A stretch of DNA of 64,000 nucleotides from Mactra quadrangularis (Eukaryota; Mollusca; Bivalvia; Venerida; Mactridae): the NCBI GenBank assembly GCA_025267735.1, contig CM046311.1, positions 28,129,399-28,193,398 on the forward strand, given 5' to 3'. This document shows positions 1 through 12,775 of the stretch, in pieces (positions within the stretch are counted from its first letter, which is position 1; each line of letters starts with the position of its first letter). Below the pieces are notes generated by a model. It saw nothing but the letters and a program-made list of their open reading frames with translations. It was not told the DNA's origin and ran no database searches. The position numbers and the translations under genes are program-made.

Positions 1-112
1 TGAGCCGCCCAATCGCAGACTGTGAATAATACTGCTGTTAAATAAGCATGCAAACCTTGGTCTAAAAATAGAAATTACGAAATTAAAATGTATTTAATAG
101 TGTTTTCGTCTA

Positions 113-360
113 GATGAAAGCTACGCATTGATTGGTCGATACGAAGTTCATCTCGACGTGACCTTCCACGGAGAAAGTAGAGAGCCTGTACGACAACGCT
201 CTACAGGATATCTGTTTACGAAGAGTGATATTGATCCCATTCTGTACACAAACGGTCTGACTGACCTTTGTACGGAGACGCCGCGCATCACGGGTAAACT
301 GTTTATTTACCTGAAAACACGTGGCAATGTTTACATTCTAACAATTTCCCCCTTCAAGTA
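113..360 (+). pseudogene. Unrecognised ORF relic, possible terminal exon
   Basis: An open frame runs from a splice-acceptor-like site (TTTTCGTCTAG ending at 113) to a TAA at about 360, giving roughly 80 residues. An AATAAA lies about 40 bases past the stop. Its last ~45 codons match DNA at 15.93-16.07 kb, including the shared peptide LYTNGLT-(D/V)-LCTE. After a GGTAAA run this copy has one A fewer than the other, so its C-terminus is read in a different frame; one copy is therefore frameshifted. The similarity continues about 80 bases past the stop (TATCCAACCAACTAT). I recognise no domain, signal peptide or membrane segment. It could be the last exon of a gene starting left of the window, or part of a dispersed repeat. 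The repeat explanation fits better because the 3' flank is duplicated too. Confidence 0.35.
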
Positions 361-429
361 AACTGAACAAATAGAGTATGAATTTTGTGTCTGCTCAATA
401 AAATTTGACTATCCAACCAACTATCCTCA

Positions 430-2796
430 TCAAATTAAACTTTTTAACTGAAAGTTAAACCTTCATCATAACGTGTTTACATCTGTCATTCATTACACAA
501 TAATTTGAAATCGAAAGTAGAGTACACGGTTTAACTATGTACCTATACTTACAGAGGTTTAAAAGTACTTAGTATATATAGATTAATATTTCTGTAGCTA
601 TAAGCGGTCATTATTTTACTTAAAATGCCAACAAAGTTATTCACAACAACGATTTTCTTTAATATTTGTATTCATACGCGGAACTACTTGACGCGGAAGT
701 AAATTGCGGATGACTGGAGATCGTTATGCGTCTTAGTATAGAGGTGATATCTTCACCGTCTATTTATAGAATGATATTGATCCCGGACAAGTTGATTTTT
801 AGGAAAATAATTGAAATTCCACATTCCTGATAAATACAAAATACTACCGGCCCTATTGGCCTATAAGCCACTATGTTAAATTACAAAGAAACATATTCTC
901 ATTTGAACAGTCAATATCAAACTCCCCGCAGCGTTTATCTCCCTTTATCAAATCAATAACCACTGCCACCACAAGTAAAATTCGTCTCTCAGAGAGCCGA
1001 AAAACTGTTTTTCGTCTTTTCTTTAACAATTCAATATTTTCAATAATTTTAGTCTTCTCTAAGTAAAATAAGATGTTCAAAGTACATAAAGATAAAAAAT
1101 AGTTTTAAATATCAATTTGTAGAAATAACTAAGCGTGACATAAGCACTGTGAGAAGTGTGGGCATTCTATAAATAGATTGTTTTATTAGCGTCACGTGAT
1201 TTACGTGGTGGCAGTGATTAAGTAGCAAAGCGTGACGTAAGCACTGTGAGGAGTTTGAGTCAATATGCCAAGCCTAGTAAAAATCTTTCTTTACCACCAA
1301 GCTCAATGAAGGAAGGTATAAAACCCGTTACCCCATTATCAGTATTCAGAAGTACTAAAAACTGTGTTAAACACGGGGATATCAACAGTTGTTGTGATCA
1401 TAATGCATTTTTCCATGAGTATGAAGATAGTGGATTTTCAAAGCTGATTGAATCAAAGAATAGCTTCGCCAAATTTTACCCGAACAATAAATACAATTCC
1501 AAAATAATTAACATTAATTTAATCAGTTGACTTAAATGAAGTAACTGAAAGGTATACATATACATATAATGTATTAATCTGTCTCAAGCTTATATGATTA
1601 AGCTATATAAATGATTATAAAAAAAACACTACAAATGCAGGATACAGTAATATTTAATGCGTGTAAATGTGTAACAGAACGTTTTACTTCTGTATATAAA
1701 TCTAATAGAACAATACATTGTGGAACTATTTGATAGGGGCTCCCACAGGAAATATTTACCGTTGTAAAAACTTTTATTCCCGAAATCATAACAATTTGCA
1801 GTGCATCTTAACTTCCATGTGCAGTATTTTTTACTATTTGGTTATATGTAATTATCGCATATTTTTTCATTCAAAATTTCTCTCTAATACACATATTTGA
1901 AATGTTGAGTCCCATCATTTACCTCTAAAAGTAGGTTTTGTAGTAAGCTTAAATTTGCTTTACTGATTTCTCAAAATTGACGTATACTCGATCAACTAAA
2001 AATGTATGTGTACATGCAGTAAAGTTCCGCTAAAAAGATCATACAGGGACATTTTCCGCCTTGAATTAAGCATTGAAGACTAAGAATTGTCAAACGTCAC
2101 AAATATTTTGCAACAACTAATTATGTCTTTATAAAGGAACATCATTTTACTTGTATTGGCAGATGCGTTTATTAAATCGCTTTTGCTATACATGCGAAAA
2201 CTTTCCTGCATTGAAAAGAACAAGTTAAGCTTCCTAAGTATAAATATAAATTTACAAACCTCTTGTACATGGTCCAAAGTTACAAAAATTACCATCACAA
2301 CATTCAAAACAACGTTCTGTACTAAACCTTTTACGTGCAGCGACACTTGACTCTAGTTCACAAAGCTTGAAATATTAATCAGAAGACCACATTGTTTTAA
2401 CATGAACAGAACAGAACATACATTTTTTCACAAGTGTTTAACATACAATGATTACATCACTGTCAGTACAATCATAACATGAATTGACAATATTACAAAC
2501 TTACAATGACACAGGTGAACAATGACATGGACTATATCATTTAACACTGAATTCACTATACTCATTATATACAATCTTTTTGTTCAACATAATAACAAAT
2601 ATAAAGTTCATTAGTTATGTATTACTTTTGCTATAAATTTTAAATTGAATATTTATTTATCAACACTTTGAGTGATACAAAGGAACACAGAATTAAATCA
2701 TCTTCAGTTAAAATAATCTCCATCGAAATACACCTACCGTACTTGAGGTACAGTGAATTAAATTACACCATTTGGACCATCAAAATTGATTTCTTT
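430..2796. other. AT-rich intergenic, no gene seen
   Basis: No coding signal stands out; the short open frames look like chance. The one repeated item is a 23-base motif (AAGCGTGAC-R-TAAGCACTGTGAG) at 1131 and 1228, 97 bases apart, with a CACGTG-containing stretch (GCGTCACGTGAT) between. A similar ATCACGTGAT stretch occurs near 19.11 kb. Confidence 0.5.
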
Positions 2797-2805
2797 AATA
2801 GCGAG

Positions 2806-2873
2806 CATTCTCGTAACCAGAGGCTATCAAGATTCCCGATCAAGAATCTTGATAACCTCTTGGAACGAGAATG
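2806..2873. repeat. 68-bp hairpin MITE-like element
   Basis: A near-complete inverted repeat starts CATTCTCGT and ends ACGAGAATG, with arms meeting at ATCAAGATTC/GAATCTTGAT. It is flanked by AATAGCGAG (2797-2805) and AATAGCAAG (2874-2882), a 9-bp target duplication with one mismatch. A related hairpin lies at 12716-12775. The size, symmetry and flanks suggest a tiny foldback MITE; the superfamily is unknown. Confidence 0.55.
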
Positions 2874-2882
2874 AATAGCAAG

Positions 2883-5266
2883 TGGATCTTAATAGTTAAG
2901 CATTTTGGCTGGAAAATCACCAAAAGTCACAAAGTTTCAGATAATCTTTGTAGTGGTACTTTTGGTAGTTTTTAAATTGAATAAATCACATTAAATCATA
3001 CCTCAGATGATGCACATCCCCAATTATATGAAGCTGTACCATTGTCAGTCTCCTCAACTTCTTTAAAACAACGCTGAAATATAAACCATATAAACATGTA
3101 TTTTATTCAGTAAATCCACATTTTAATTCAGTATAGTGCGTACAGTTTAACTCCGACATATGAAGGCCAGCGATATTTTTACCTCTGCGTCCCGCGTCCC
3201 TGACGCACAATTTTAGCTAAAAACCCATTGCTTCTTGACATGTGCGTCCATCTGGACGCATAACGCCGTGGAAGTGGCAAGTAGACGTGTAAAATAAAAA
3301 TCGGCGGGCTGGAACAAATGACAACTCTGCTCAGAGTTTTGCGTTATTAATAGCAGTAATTAACAACTTTACACCGTTAAACGTCATATGTTCTAGTATT
3401 ACGACATATTTCATTGGTTCTGTATTGTCAGTGACCAATCAAACCGACTTTTATATTGTACTCGGTTGTTGATATCAACAGGCTTTATTGATGGCGTAAT
3501 TTAGGAGTCTTCACCTCGCTTTCTAGTTAAATACTAGTGTTCAGTTTCTTCTTGTATATAACAAGTGTTTGGTACATTAGAGATGCTAGTTATAAATCTT
3601 CTCAAATTGTTACGCCTAGAGATCATTAGTTTAGCATTTTGATTTAAAATTTACGACTAAATCTCTGCCATACACAGTGAGGAATGGTAAAAGTTCTATT
3701 TCAGACAATTAAGGTCCTAACTTTTATTATGCCTAATCACTTATTACGACGGTTACAATTTGTTAATGAACTTTGAAGTCAATAAGCATAAAAGCTGACC
3801 CTAACTAGCTCATTTCATGATGGTTTCTCAATTATAGCCTATGATCGTTGAATCCATCCTGTATCATTGTTTTAACATGATGACGATCTGCGCCGTGAAA
3901 CATTCGTCCCCAATAATGTTCGTACTCGATACGTTATGAGCATTTAAAAAAAGAAAGATTTAAAAAAATTTCATTTGACAATTTTTGATCAACTTGATTA
4001 ACTTGAAAAATATGTCAACTGAATGGACATTTATACGGTTAAATAAATTGATAAGAATACATATTTAATCAGACCTAAACTGTAAATAAATTACTTATTT
4101 TGTGAATTGTGTTATCAAATAATTGTAATATCCAAGTTTTCTTATGAAAAACCATCAGAATTACTGAAAGATGCATTCAGGGTAAATAAAACGACTGTTG
4201 GTGGTTGTATACAAAGGCATCTAAAGAGTTGTGAAATACAATGCATATCAACTAAATGCATTATCAATAATATTTATTATTATGGACTGATTTCCCCCAT
4301 CATTTATACAACATTTTGGACTCTTGCTTGAGAAATATTTTTAATTTTTTAAGTTTGCCCTATGAGTCATTGACTATTAACTTTTGAAGCCTGAGTTAGA
4401 GACACATGTTGGATAATTCTTGTGATTTCTTACCCAAAGAAATTAAAAAAATCACAAGACTTAGGTTGCATCCTAAAATAAACATAGTTTGTTTGGTGTA
4501 TGTTATAAACATTTCAGCAACTTTTCAATTTTTACATAATTATTCCATCTGTCAACTGATTATTTGGGCAGACAGAAAGTCTGACCATATATGCCTGTTT
4601 AACTGATAGTTTGAAGTCTTTGGTACAGACTGAGTCTGAGTCAATAAAACATGGAAATCTTAATTTCCATTTATTGTTTTGCTTTCCTGTAGTTTTGAAA
4701 GTGATACATGATTTATTGAGTTTACACGGTTATTAAAAATGAAAGTTCATAAAGACATGTAGCTTGATGTTTGATTGTATATGCAGGGACCCATTGTTTC
4801 CGTCATGGACCCATTGTTTTAAAACATGTGAGTCCTATAGGACCCATCGAATTTAATTCTAAAAATATCGCTGAATGAAGGTAATTTTATTTTGAACGCG
4901 ATATTGTAAAAATTCTGAGAACGTTCACTTTCCTTTCTTATTTCATTAAAATGACAAAAATGTGTGTGCTTCTCAAAAATGGCGATTAGAACTTGACCAC
5001 CGTTCTGCGTTATTTAGAAAAACAACGTTAAAACTCGGCAATTGGTATAACCTTTTAGACGTGAAAACCCTGAATTCAGTGATGAAATGTACAATCTTTA
5101 CGACTGACGTGATATTTAGATAATCGGAACAAAATAAATGTATGCAGCATCATTTCAGAAACATTGTGGTATAGTTATCATTGGCCTCGGTCATTTTATA
5201 CTTTAAATATGTGGGTTTAATGTACATGTACTTACATGCCTGTTTATAGCGCGAACCATTGTGACG
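2883..5266. other. AT-rich intergenic, no gene seen
   Basis: No feature I can support. Around 4.79-4.86 kb the phrase GGACCCATTGTTT occurs twice and GGACCCATCG once, a small local repeat. Around 3.19-3.27 kb there is a short GC-richer patch with GCGTCC repeats. Confidence 0.5.
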
Positions 5267-5274
5267 TCCATAAC

Positions 5275-6770
5275 TAGTGATGGCAATAGGTTGGAAAATC
5301 CACAATCGATTAATCGGAGAAATCGGTTGGGCGCAACCGACTGACTTTCCGATTATAATCGGTTGGATGCCAAAATCTATATAGCTAAATTCTGGTCATT
5401 GTTTTACATAACCATGCAAAATATACATCTACTTCAATGATTTGATATTGTCTATCATTGTTTAATATTTAATTGCCTTGCTTCTTAGCTTTACTTAAAC
5501 ATTATGGCACCAGTTCACTCATCTGAGTGAAAAAAACTAACAAAATAAACTGTATTTTACATGTCTTTAAGTTTATTTGTGTCAATGGATTGTCCCAGAA
5601 GGATATCATCATGCAATCTTTGCTTTAGTTGCTTTACAGCACTAGCCCGGTTAGGCTACCAGGTAGCAATTCTCACTAGCTCGATTTTGAAAAGAGAAAT
5701 GTCCTTAGTATCTTATTTTTGTACATCTAAGGAATCAAACAATATATTTAATCTGTTTTTCATATTTCTGGGAAATGTCATTCAAAATTTTATTCACATT
5801 ATCTACTATAGCTTTATGCAATTGTGTTCACTGTTCAAAGTAATCAGCAACTTATGATATAATGAAATCAACTAATAGGGCATTATAATTCACAAATGAG
5901 GAGAGTACTAGTATTTCAGGGTCTTAGTCACCAAAGATCTGTTCTGATCAATTTAATCAAATAACATATTTTTACTAAACAATGTTTATAAATTCGTTTT
6001 AATAGGCCTATTTTCCCACAATGAAAAAAAAATATTTGAAAAAATCCATAACGTGCCGTGTACGAAAATTATTGGGGACGAATGTTTTACATTTACTATG
6101 ACGTTTTTAATACTTCAAAATACTGTTGTATGTTCTCAACCATAACATCATTATTAAGAAATCATCATGAAATGAACAACTTTCATTCTCTATGCTTTAT
6201 GGCAGCTAGTTTTATTAAAATGGTAAAATCGCGGTCCGTGAGAAATTCGTTAATGCAATGACTAATGACCTTGACCAAAAGTTAAGCTTTATAATTTAGA
6301 AGCGGTAAGACAAAAAAGTTTGTTTGTCAACAATTAATTTATCACCTTTAATTTGATTGCAAAACGAAACAATGAATGTGTAAAAGAGTGATTACGCAAA
6401 ACTCTCAGATAAAAGTTATACAAGTTAACGTAAAAGTGCGTTCGAGTACATCTTTTTCGGATACAAACATGATTCGGATACGAAAACAGGACTCGCCCGA
6501 TCGGGCAACTGACTGTGGTTTTCGCTCGCCTATCGACGATTTCACTCGTCTTGGACGTCGGGCACGTGGGTTAAGTCGAAGAAAAGTTGTTCTTGAACAC
6601 ATTTTCTGCCGAATCCGCCATTATAGCGCGCACACGAAAATAAATTATCTCCCTTGGGTACGGGCTAGTTGTTCGCGACGTCGCCGTCCAGAGAAATCGT
6701 AATCGATTAATCGTCGCTCAAATTTTTCTAACCGATTTCGGCGACGTCGGCGATAATCGGAACATCACTA
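5275..6770. mobile_element. hAT-like non-autonomous DNA transposon (1496 bp)
   Basis: The ends are TAGTGATGG and CATCACTA, short terminal inverted repeats. Both flanks carry the identical 8 bases TCCATAAC (5267-5274 and 6771-6778), a clean target site duplication. Eight-base duplications with ends of this kind are typical of the hAT superfamily. Both subterminal regions are rich in variants of AATCGATTAATCGG and CCGATTATAATCGG. The right 300 bases are CpG-rich compared with the AT-rich middle. No transposase is readable. A minus-strand frame at about 5.57-5.75 kb is open apart from two stops and could be coding decay, but I do not recognise it. Superfamily rests on the duplication length and short ends only. 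Confidence 0.7.
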
Positions 6771-6917
6771 TCCATAACGTCGTGAACAAAACGACAACGT
6801 CGCCAATGTTACCAGAAAAACAAACAAGAAACATTCATGAAGGTACCTGCCTGCTAACTTTTATCATAATCGGTTAATATGATATTTTTTCGTCTTTCCT
6901 CAGAGTAAGGTACCGAC

Positions 6918-8112
6918 CACTGGCACTTGAGTCCCTATATCGGATAAAATATTCATACTTATGTTTAAAAAAACTTTAGTGAAGAAAAATAGAAAAAAAC
7001 GACACATGTTAACTATAGCTTTTGAGCCGTGCCACGGTTTATTATAATATACACATGGTATTGAACCTTTTATGCAGTGATCCTCCGTCGAACTGAATTT
7101 TTACATTTAGGAATATGAATGGGTATAAAAACCGGTTCTAATTTATAGCTGACATATGTTTTTACAAAATTAAAAAGTATCAACTTCATATATTATGTAG
7201 TTATCATAGAATTAAGCGTTATTTCAGTAAATTCATTTTCAGCGATTGAGAGACACTGCTTACTTCCGGTATAATTAACAGTTTTGTAACATACGTTCTG
7301 ATTGGTCTAAAACTCCGCGAAACTTTTCCCGTAATCTGTCATTGAAACGAAGCCAGTGCAAACATCCACAAAGCGTCATGCTGAATTTTGATCAATCTGC
7401 TGTGGCACTAATGGCCACTGCATGTGGACATAATAATTTTTGGTCAAACAGACAATGGCAAGACATTGAAATATATTTTGAAGAAATAAAAAGACAGAAA
7501 TGCCGTGTTTACAATACCAAGATCTAAACGTGAAGACATTACACAGGCAATTTCTTTTCCACTCGCGTAATAGTTTGGCCGTCAATACATCAATTGTGTA
7601 ACTTATAAAATGTCCGTGTAATAAAGAGACCAATAGAATACGATTTGTTGATTTTCCTTTTGTAATTTAGTCAATCGCAGCATAACGGTGACAGATTATG
7701 GGAAAAGTTTCGCGGAGTTTTAGACCAATCAGAACGTATGTTACAAAACTGTTAATCATACCGGAAGTTAGCAGTGTCTCTCAATCGCTGAAAAATGAAA
7801 TTACTGAAATAACGCTTAATTCTATGATAAGTATACAAGATATGAAGCTGATACTTGCTAGTTTTGTAAAAATGTGTGTCAGATTTCAATCAGAAGCGGT
7901 TTTTATGTGTAGTAATACTCCGAAATATAAAAAAATCAGTTCTTCCGCGGATCACTCCAAAAACGGTTCAATACCATATAGATATATACATTATAATAAG
8001 CTGTGGCATGACTCAAAAGCGATAGTTAAAATGGACCTTTTTCAACAACATTATTTTTTTCTAATTTAAAAGTATGAATATTGTATCGAATGTAGGGACT
8101 CCAGTGCCAGTG
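6918..8112 (+). mobile_element. hAT-like element with ~420-bp inverted repeats, copy 1
   Basis: The element begins CACTGGCACTTGAG and ends GTGCCAGTG. It is flanked by a perfect 8-bp duplication GTACCGAC (6910-6917, 8113-8120) that fits the hAT target consensus nTnnnnAn. The arms (about 6918-7340 and 7690-8112) are long imperfect inverted repeats around a ~340-base unique centre. The centre has a 61-codon plus-strand frame and an overlapping 85-codon minus-strand frame; neither resembles a known family, and I treat them as non-coding. The other copy, at 13690-14884, has the same length of 1195 bp. It could be called a foldback MITE; it lacks any visible transposase. Confidence 0.8.
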
Positions 8113-8120
8113 GTACCGAC

Positions 8121-9289
8121 CCACCTTAACACGTTCATATACATACATTTTTATTTACTATCGTTGTAAATCGATTGCTCATTTCGAATTCGTCACTTGT
8201 CGAAGTGTAGAATAGGCGTGGAACTGATTTTCGTCGGGACATGTGTAGATAATTATTAGATGCAAATGTGATAGGTCAAACTTTATGTACATTGTACATG
8301 TATATTGAACTTAAACGTGTATTGCATTTTATAGTTTCATTAGTTTGATAAGTTTCATCCTGATCCACGCTTACCAACTTGACAGATATTACAAATGGTC
8401 ATCAGGCTACTGAACTACAAAACAGAGCTCTATCAATCTCCCTGGATGAATTTCTTTTTCTTACTTGCACAAACAACAAAACAAATTCTGAAAATGTTTA
8501 AGAACATCGTAAAGCTTAAATAAAAAACTTTTTCCTGGGAGGGGTATCGCCGAAGCAAAGCATTGTATACTTAGGTCATATCACGGCGGCAAGTCAACCT
8601 AATCACCATTCAAAGAAAAGCTAAATATCTGGATTTAGCTTTTAACAAGCTACAAGGCGCATTCTTCCACTAGCGACTGACATGTTATTGCTCTACATGA
8701 TTTAGAACCGGTTAGAGAAGGTAAATACGTATTACATAAGTCAATTTTACAGAAAGCCTTCGTACACCTGACGGTAGGAAACCCATTTTCCAACGTATCT
8801 AAATCATACATTGTATATGATTCTATTGCATAGGCAGATCTAACGGTGGTCAGATGGGTCCAGACCCTCCCTTTGAAATTTTCTAAAATGTACCCGTCCA
8901 TGAGTGTATTTTAACTGTAATCCATTTTTAAGTTTCTAATGGTGATATGAACTTTTATCATTAATATGTTGAGTAATTCTGCAAACAGTGTATAATGCGG
9001 TTGGGGTTCAAAACTTTGGATCCCCCAGAAACAGTTTGGTAAAAATCCTGGATCCGCCCCTGTATTGTCCGATGTTTTCATAAAATCATAATATATTTAG
9101 TGGCCCTTTTGTTTTTATGCAAAATTAATTGTAAGAAAACACATTAAACTAACCTCCCCTACTTCACATGGGTGAAAAGCTTTACATTCGTCCGGGTTTT
9201 CTAAATTTTGACAATCAAAACATATTGACGGTTCTGAAAATGAAGAATGCAAAGGTTACGTCCGTAAATTTTGTTTTGATGGAAGCCTG
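8121..9289. other. Intergenic with a possible dispersed-repeat fragment
   Basis: About 8.82-9.06 kb contains GGTCCAGACCCTCCC and CCTGGATCCGCCCCTG, phrases that look like part of an interspersed repeat, with no ends visible. The rest is unremarkable AT-rich sequence. Confidence 0.3.
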
Positions 9290-11845
9290 AACATTAGATC
9301 GTTTCACAAAAGCAAACGGAAAATAGATCGTTATCAGGAATGATATCGTAAATCAGAACTGTACGTTTATGACATCATTTGTCAATAGCTTGCGAACATC
9401 TGTTCACAGAATCGCACTTACATGAGATCGTTTTACAGTAGCGTACTTACATGAGATCGTTTTACAGTAGCGTACTTAAATGTGATCGTTTTACTGTAAC
9501 GTACTTAAATGAGATCGTTTTACTGTAGCGTACTAATATGAGATCGTTTTACCATAGCGTACTTACATTAGATCGTTTAACTGTAACGTACTGACATGAG
9601 ATCGTTTTACAGTAGCGTACTTAAATGTGATCGTTTTACTGTAACGTACTTAAATGAGATCGTTTTACTGTAGCGTACTAATATGAGATCGTTTTACCAT
9701 AGCGTACTTACATTAGATCGTTTAACTGTAACGTACTGACATGAGATCGTTTAACAATAGCGTACTTACATAAGATCGTTTTACTGTAGCGGACTTACAT
9801 GAGATCGTTGTACTGTAGCGTACTGACATGAGATCGTTTTACAGTAGCGTACTACCATTAGATCGTTTTACAGTAGCGTACTTACATGAGATCGTTTTAC
9901 TGTAGCGTACTTACATGAGATCGTTTTACAATAGCGTACTACCATGAAATCGTTTTACTGTAGCGTACTTACATGAAATCGTTTTACTGTAGCGTACTTA
10001 CATGAAATCGTTTTACAGTAGCTTACTACCATTAGATTATTTTACAATAATGTACTTACATATGATCGTTTTACAATAGCGTACTTACATTAGATCGTTT
10101 AACTGTAGCGTACTGACATGAGATCGTTTTACTGTAGCGTACTACCATGAAATCGTTTTACTGAAGCGTACTGACATGAGATCGTTTTATTGTAGCGTAC
10201 TTACATGAAATCGTTTTACTGTAGCGTACTTACATGAAATCGTTTTACAGTAGCTTACTACCATTAGATTATTTTACAATAATGTACTTACATATGATCG
10301 TTTTACAATAGCGTACTTACATGAGATCGTTTTACTGTAGCGTACTACCATGAAATCTTTTACAGTAGCGAACTATCATTTGATCGTTTTACAATAACGT
10401 ACTTACATGAGATCGTTTTACAACAGCGTACTTACATGAAATCGTTTTACAGTAGCGTACTTACATGTGATCGTTTAACAATAGCGTACTTACATTAGAT
10501 CGTTTTACTGTAGCGTACTGACATGAGATCGTTTTACTGTAGCGTACTAATATGAGATCGTTTTACCATAGCGTACTTACATTAGATCGTTTAACTGTAA
10601 CGTACTGACATGAGATCGTTTAACAATAGCGTACTTACATAAGATCGTTTTACTGTAGCGGACTTACATGAGATCGTTGTACTGTAGCGTACTGACATGA
10701 GATCGTTTTACAGTAGCGTACTACCATTAGATCGTTTTACAGTAGCGTACTTACATGAGATCGTTTTACTGTAGCGTACTTACATGAGATCGTTTTACAA
10801 TAGCGTACTACCATGAAATCGTTTTACTGTAGCGTACTTACATGAAATCGTTTTACTGTAGCGTACTTACATGAAATCGTTTTACAGTAGCTTACTACCA
10901 TTAGATTATTTTACAATAATGTACTTACATATGATCGTTTTACAATAGCGTACTTACATTAGATCGTTTAACTGTAGCGTACTGACATGAGATCGTTTTA
11001 CTGTAGCGTACTACCATGAAATCGTTTTACTGAAGCGTACTGACATGAGATCGTTTTATTGTAGCGTACTTACATGAAATCGTTTTACTGTAGCGTACTT
11101 ACATGAAATCGTTTTACAGTAGCTTACTACCATTAGATTATTTTACAATAATGTACTTACATATGATCGTTTTACAATAGCGTACTTACATGAGATCGTT
11201 TTACTGTAGCGTACTACCATGAAATCTTTTACAGTAGCGAACTATCATTTGATCGTTTTACAATAACGTACTTACATGAGATCGTTTTACAACAGCGTAC
11301 TTACATAAGATCGTTTTACTGTAGCGTACTGACATGAGATCGTTTTACTGTAGCGTACTTACATGAAATCGTTTTACAGTAGCGTACTTACATGTGATCG
11401 TTTAACAATAGCGTACTTACATTAGATCGTTTTACTGTAGCGTACTGACATGAGATCGTTTTACTGTAGCGTACTGACATGAGATCGTTTTACTGTAGCG
11501 TACTTACATGAGATCGTTTTACAGTAGCATACTACCATCAGATCGTTTTACAATAACATACATGAAATCGTTTATTAGCAGCGTTTGTTCATGCGATTAT
11601 ATAACAGAAGCGCATACTCATGAGATCGAATATCAGAGAAGTTCATTTACGAGATCTTTTATCAGTAGCTCTTACTCATGAGATCGTTTTTTAAATAGCA
11701 AAAACCAATAGAGATCGTCTATTAGGAGCGTACATACATAAAATCGTTTATCAGTAACGTACATGCATGAGATCGTATATCAGAACGTACATACATGAGA
11801 TCGTTTATCAATAGCTTACGTACATTAGATCGTTTATTATCAAGA
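9290..11845. repeat. 29-bp minisatellite with higher-order periods
   Basis: About 85-90 tandem copies of a 29-base unit, core GATCGTTTTAC then TAGCGTACTTACAT. Internal units are highly similar; units at both ends are degenerate (before about 9400 and after about 11570). Variant units recur in blocks. The phrase ACTAATATGAGATCG occurs at 9532, 9677 and 10546, giving spacings of 145 (5 units) and 869 (about 30 units). The two-base-shorter unit TGAAATCTTTTAC recurs at 10351 and 11220, again 869 apart. So a ~0.87-kb block was duplicated as a whole. No transposon ends were found around it. Confidence 0.95.
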
Positions 11846-12162
11846 TGACTCTTACCTCCAAACGTTTGTCTAAGAATAGACAAAATCACTGAAATGAGAA
11901 GAAATACAAAGAGTTAAATAATCTCAACTTATAAACTATAATGCACCTATATCACGGGTAGATCAAGGTGAACATTCTACGTGACAAAATACTGTTAGAG
12001 CTTGGACCAAGTAGAGAATGTAAATAAATTGTCTTCATCATATTTAACAAAACAACATCATAGTGCGAACAAAAAACACTGTTTATGTACACAATACAAT
12101 GAACTAATCCACGACTAGGAATGCTCAGGATGACAATACAATATATAATTTTGATATGTTTT
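11846..12162. other. Intergenic, nothing seen
   Basis: AT-rich sequence without recognisable features. Confidence 0.5.
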
Positions 12163-12280
12163 ATGAGTTGCTTGTTGGTGTAATGGTTCCATTACAAGCA
12201 TGATTTACTAATGGACGGTGGTTTACCCGCCACACTAATTTTGAAAAAAAAATGAACAATACAACTTTTATTTTCAACAC
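12163..12280 (+). repeat. Dispersed repeat, copy 1 of 2
   Basis: Shares GTTGGTGTAATGG, ACAAGCAT, GGTGGTTTA, CCACACTAATTTTG and ACAACTTTTATTTT, in that order, with the reverse complement of 20235-20345. TGGTGTAATGGTT resembles a tRNA A box, so this may be a piece of a tRNA-derived SINE. Confidence 0.55.
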
Positions 12281-12409
12281 TGCCTAACTCTAGAACATTT
12301 TTTATGTTTACACAAACACGTTGTGCTTTTTTGTTCCAGCTTTTATTGCTTATATATCGTTTCTCATCAAAATGTTATGAAATGTATACGGTTCTACAGC
12401 GAACATGCT

Positions 12410-12690
12410 TATCAGGTTCCATAGTGCAAAAGGTCCGGGGTTGAGAAATTATATATAGCGACTCGAAGGGGTTAACATTGCTGGTTCGAGTCTCAGACGG
12501 GCTAGTTATAACCTTCCATAAAAATTCGGATTGCACCAGAATAAGGTATATGGGAATACGTCGGCCCTGTGGAAAGGTAGATGAGTAAAAAAATCCAGAA
12601 AGGCTAGGTTTCTTTCCATATATTAAGTCAGTTGACCGCCGTGAATGACCATCATTTGTGTTGACACGGTGTTAAACCCAAAATAAATTA
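12410..12690 (+). mobile_element. tRNA-derived SINE
   Basis: A B-box-like GGTTCGAGTCTC (about 12482) lies in a degenerate tRNA head. It is followed by a body with TATAACCTTCCAT, CGGCCCTGTGGAAAGGTAG, TCCAGAAAGGCTAGG, and a tail with GCCGTGAATGACC, TTGTGTTGACACGG and TGTTAAACCC. The same body and tail phrases occur in the SINEs at 21.7 and 53.2 kb, so this is one family. The shared tail is reminiscent of conserved-domain SINEs of molluscs; I cannot assign the named superfamily. Ends are approximate. Confidence 0.7.
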
Positions 12691-12715
12691 AACTGCAAGC
12701 GTGTTCTACACATGT

Positions 12716-12775
12716 TATTCTCGTACCTAGAGGTTATCGAGATTCTCGAGTATCTAGCCTCTGGGTATGAGAATG
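12716..12775. repeat. Hairpin element related to 2806-2873
   Basis: ATTCTCGTACCTAGAGG pairs with CCTCTGGGTATGAGAAT around a GATTCTCGAG centre. The terminal ATTCTCGT and the AGAGG-TATC arm match the 2.8-kb hairpin. No clear flanking duplication is left. Confidence 0.5.

Noticed and set aside
6376..6702. 108-codon frame with many Arg residues
   Set aside because: Falls in the CpG-rich end of a DNA transposon, with an overlapping opposite-strand frame; no family resemblance.
7376..8069. 85- and 123-codon frames in the hAT-like element
   Set aside because: They lie in the inverted arms or overlap a frame on the opposite strand; no transposase motif. Conservation between copies is explained by shared DNA.
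9290..11845. CRISPR-like array
   Set aside because: Units are contiguous with no spacers, in an animal-type sequence with no cas genes.
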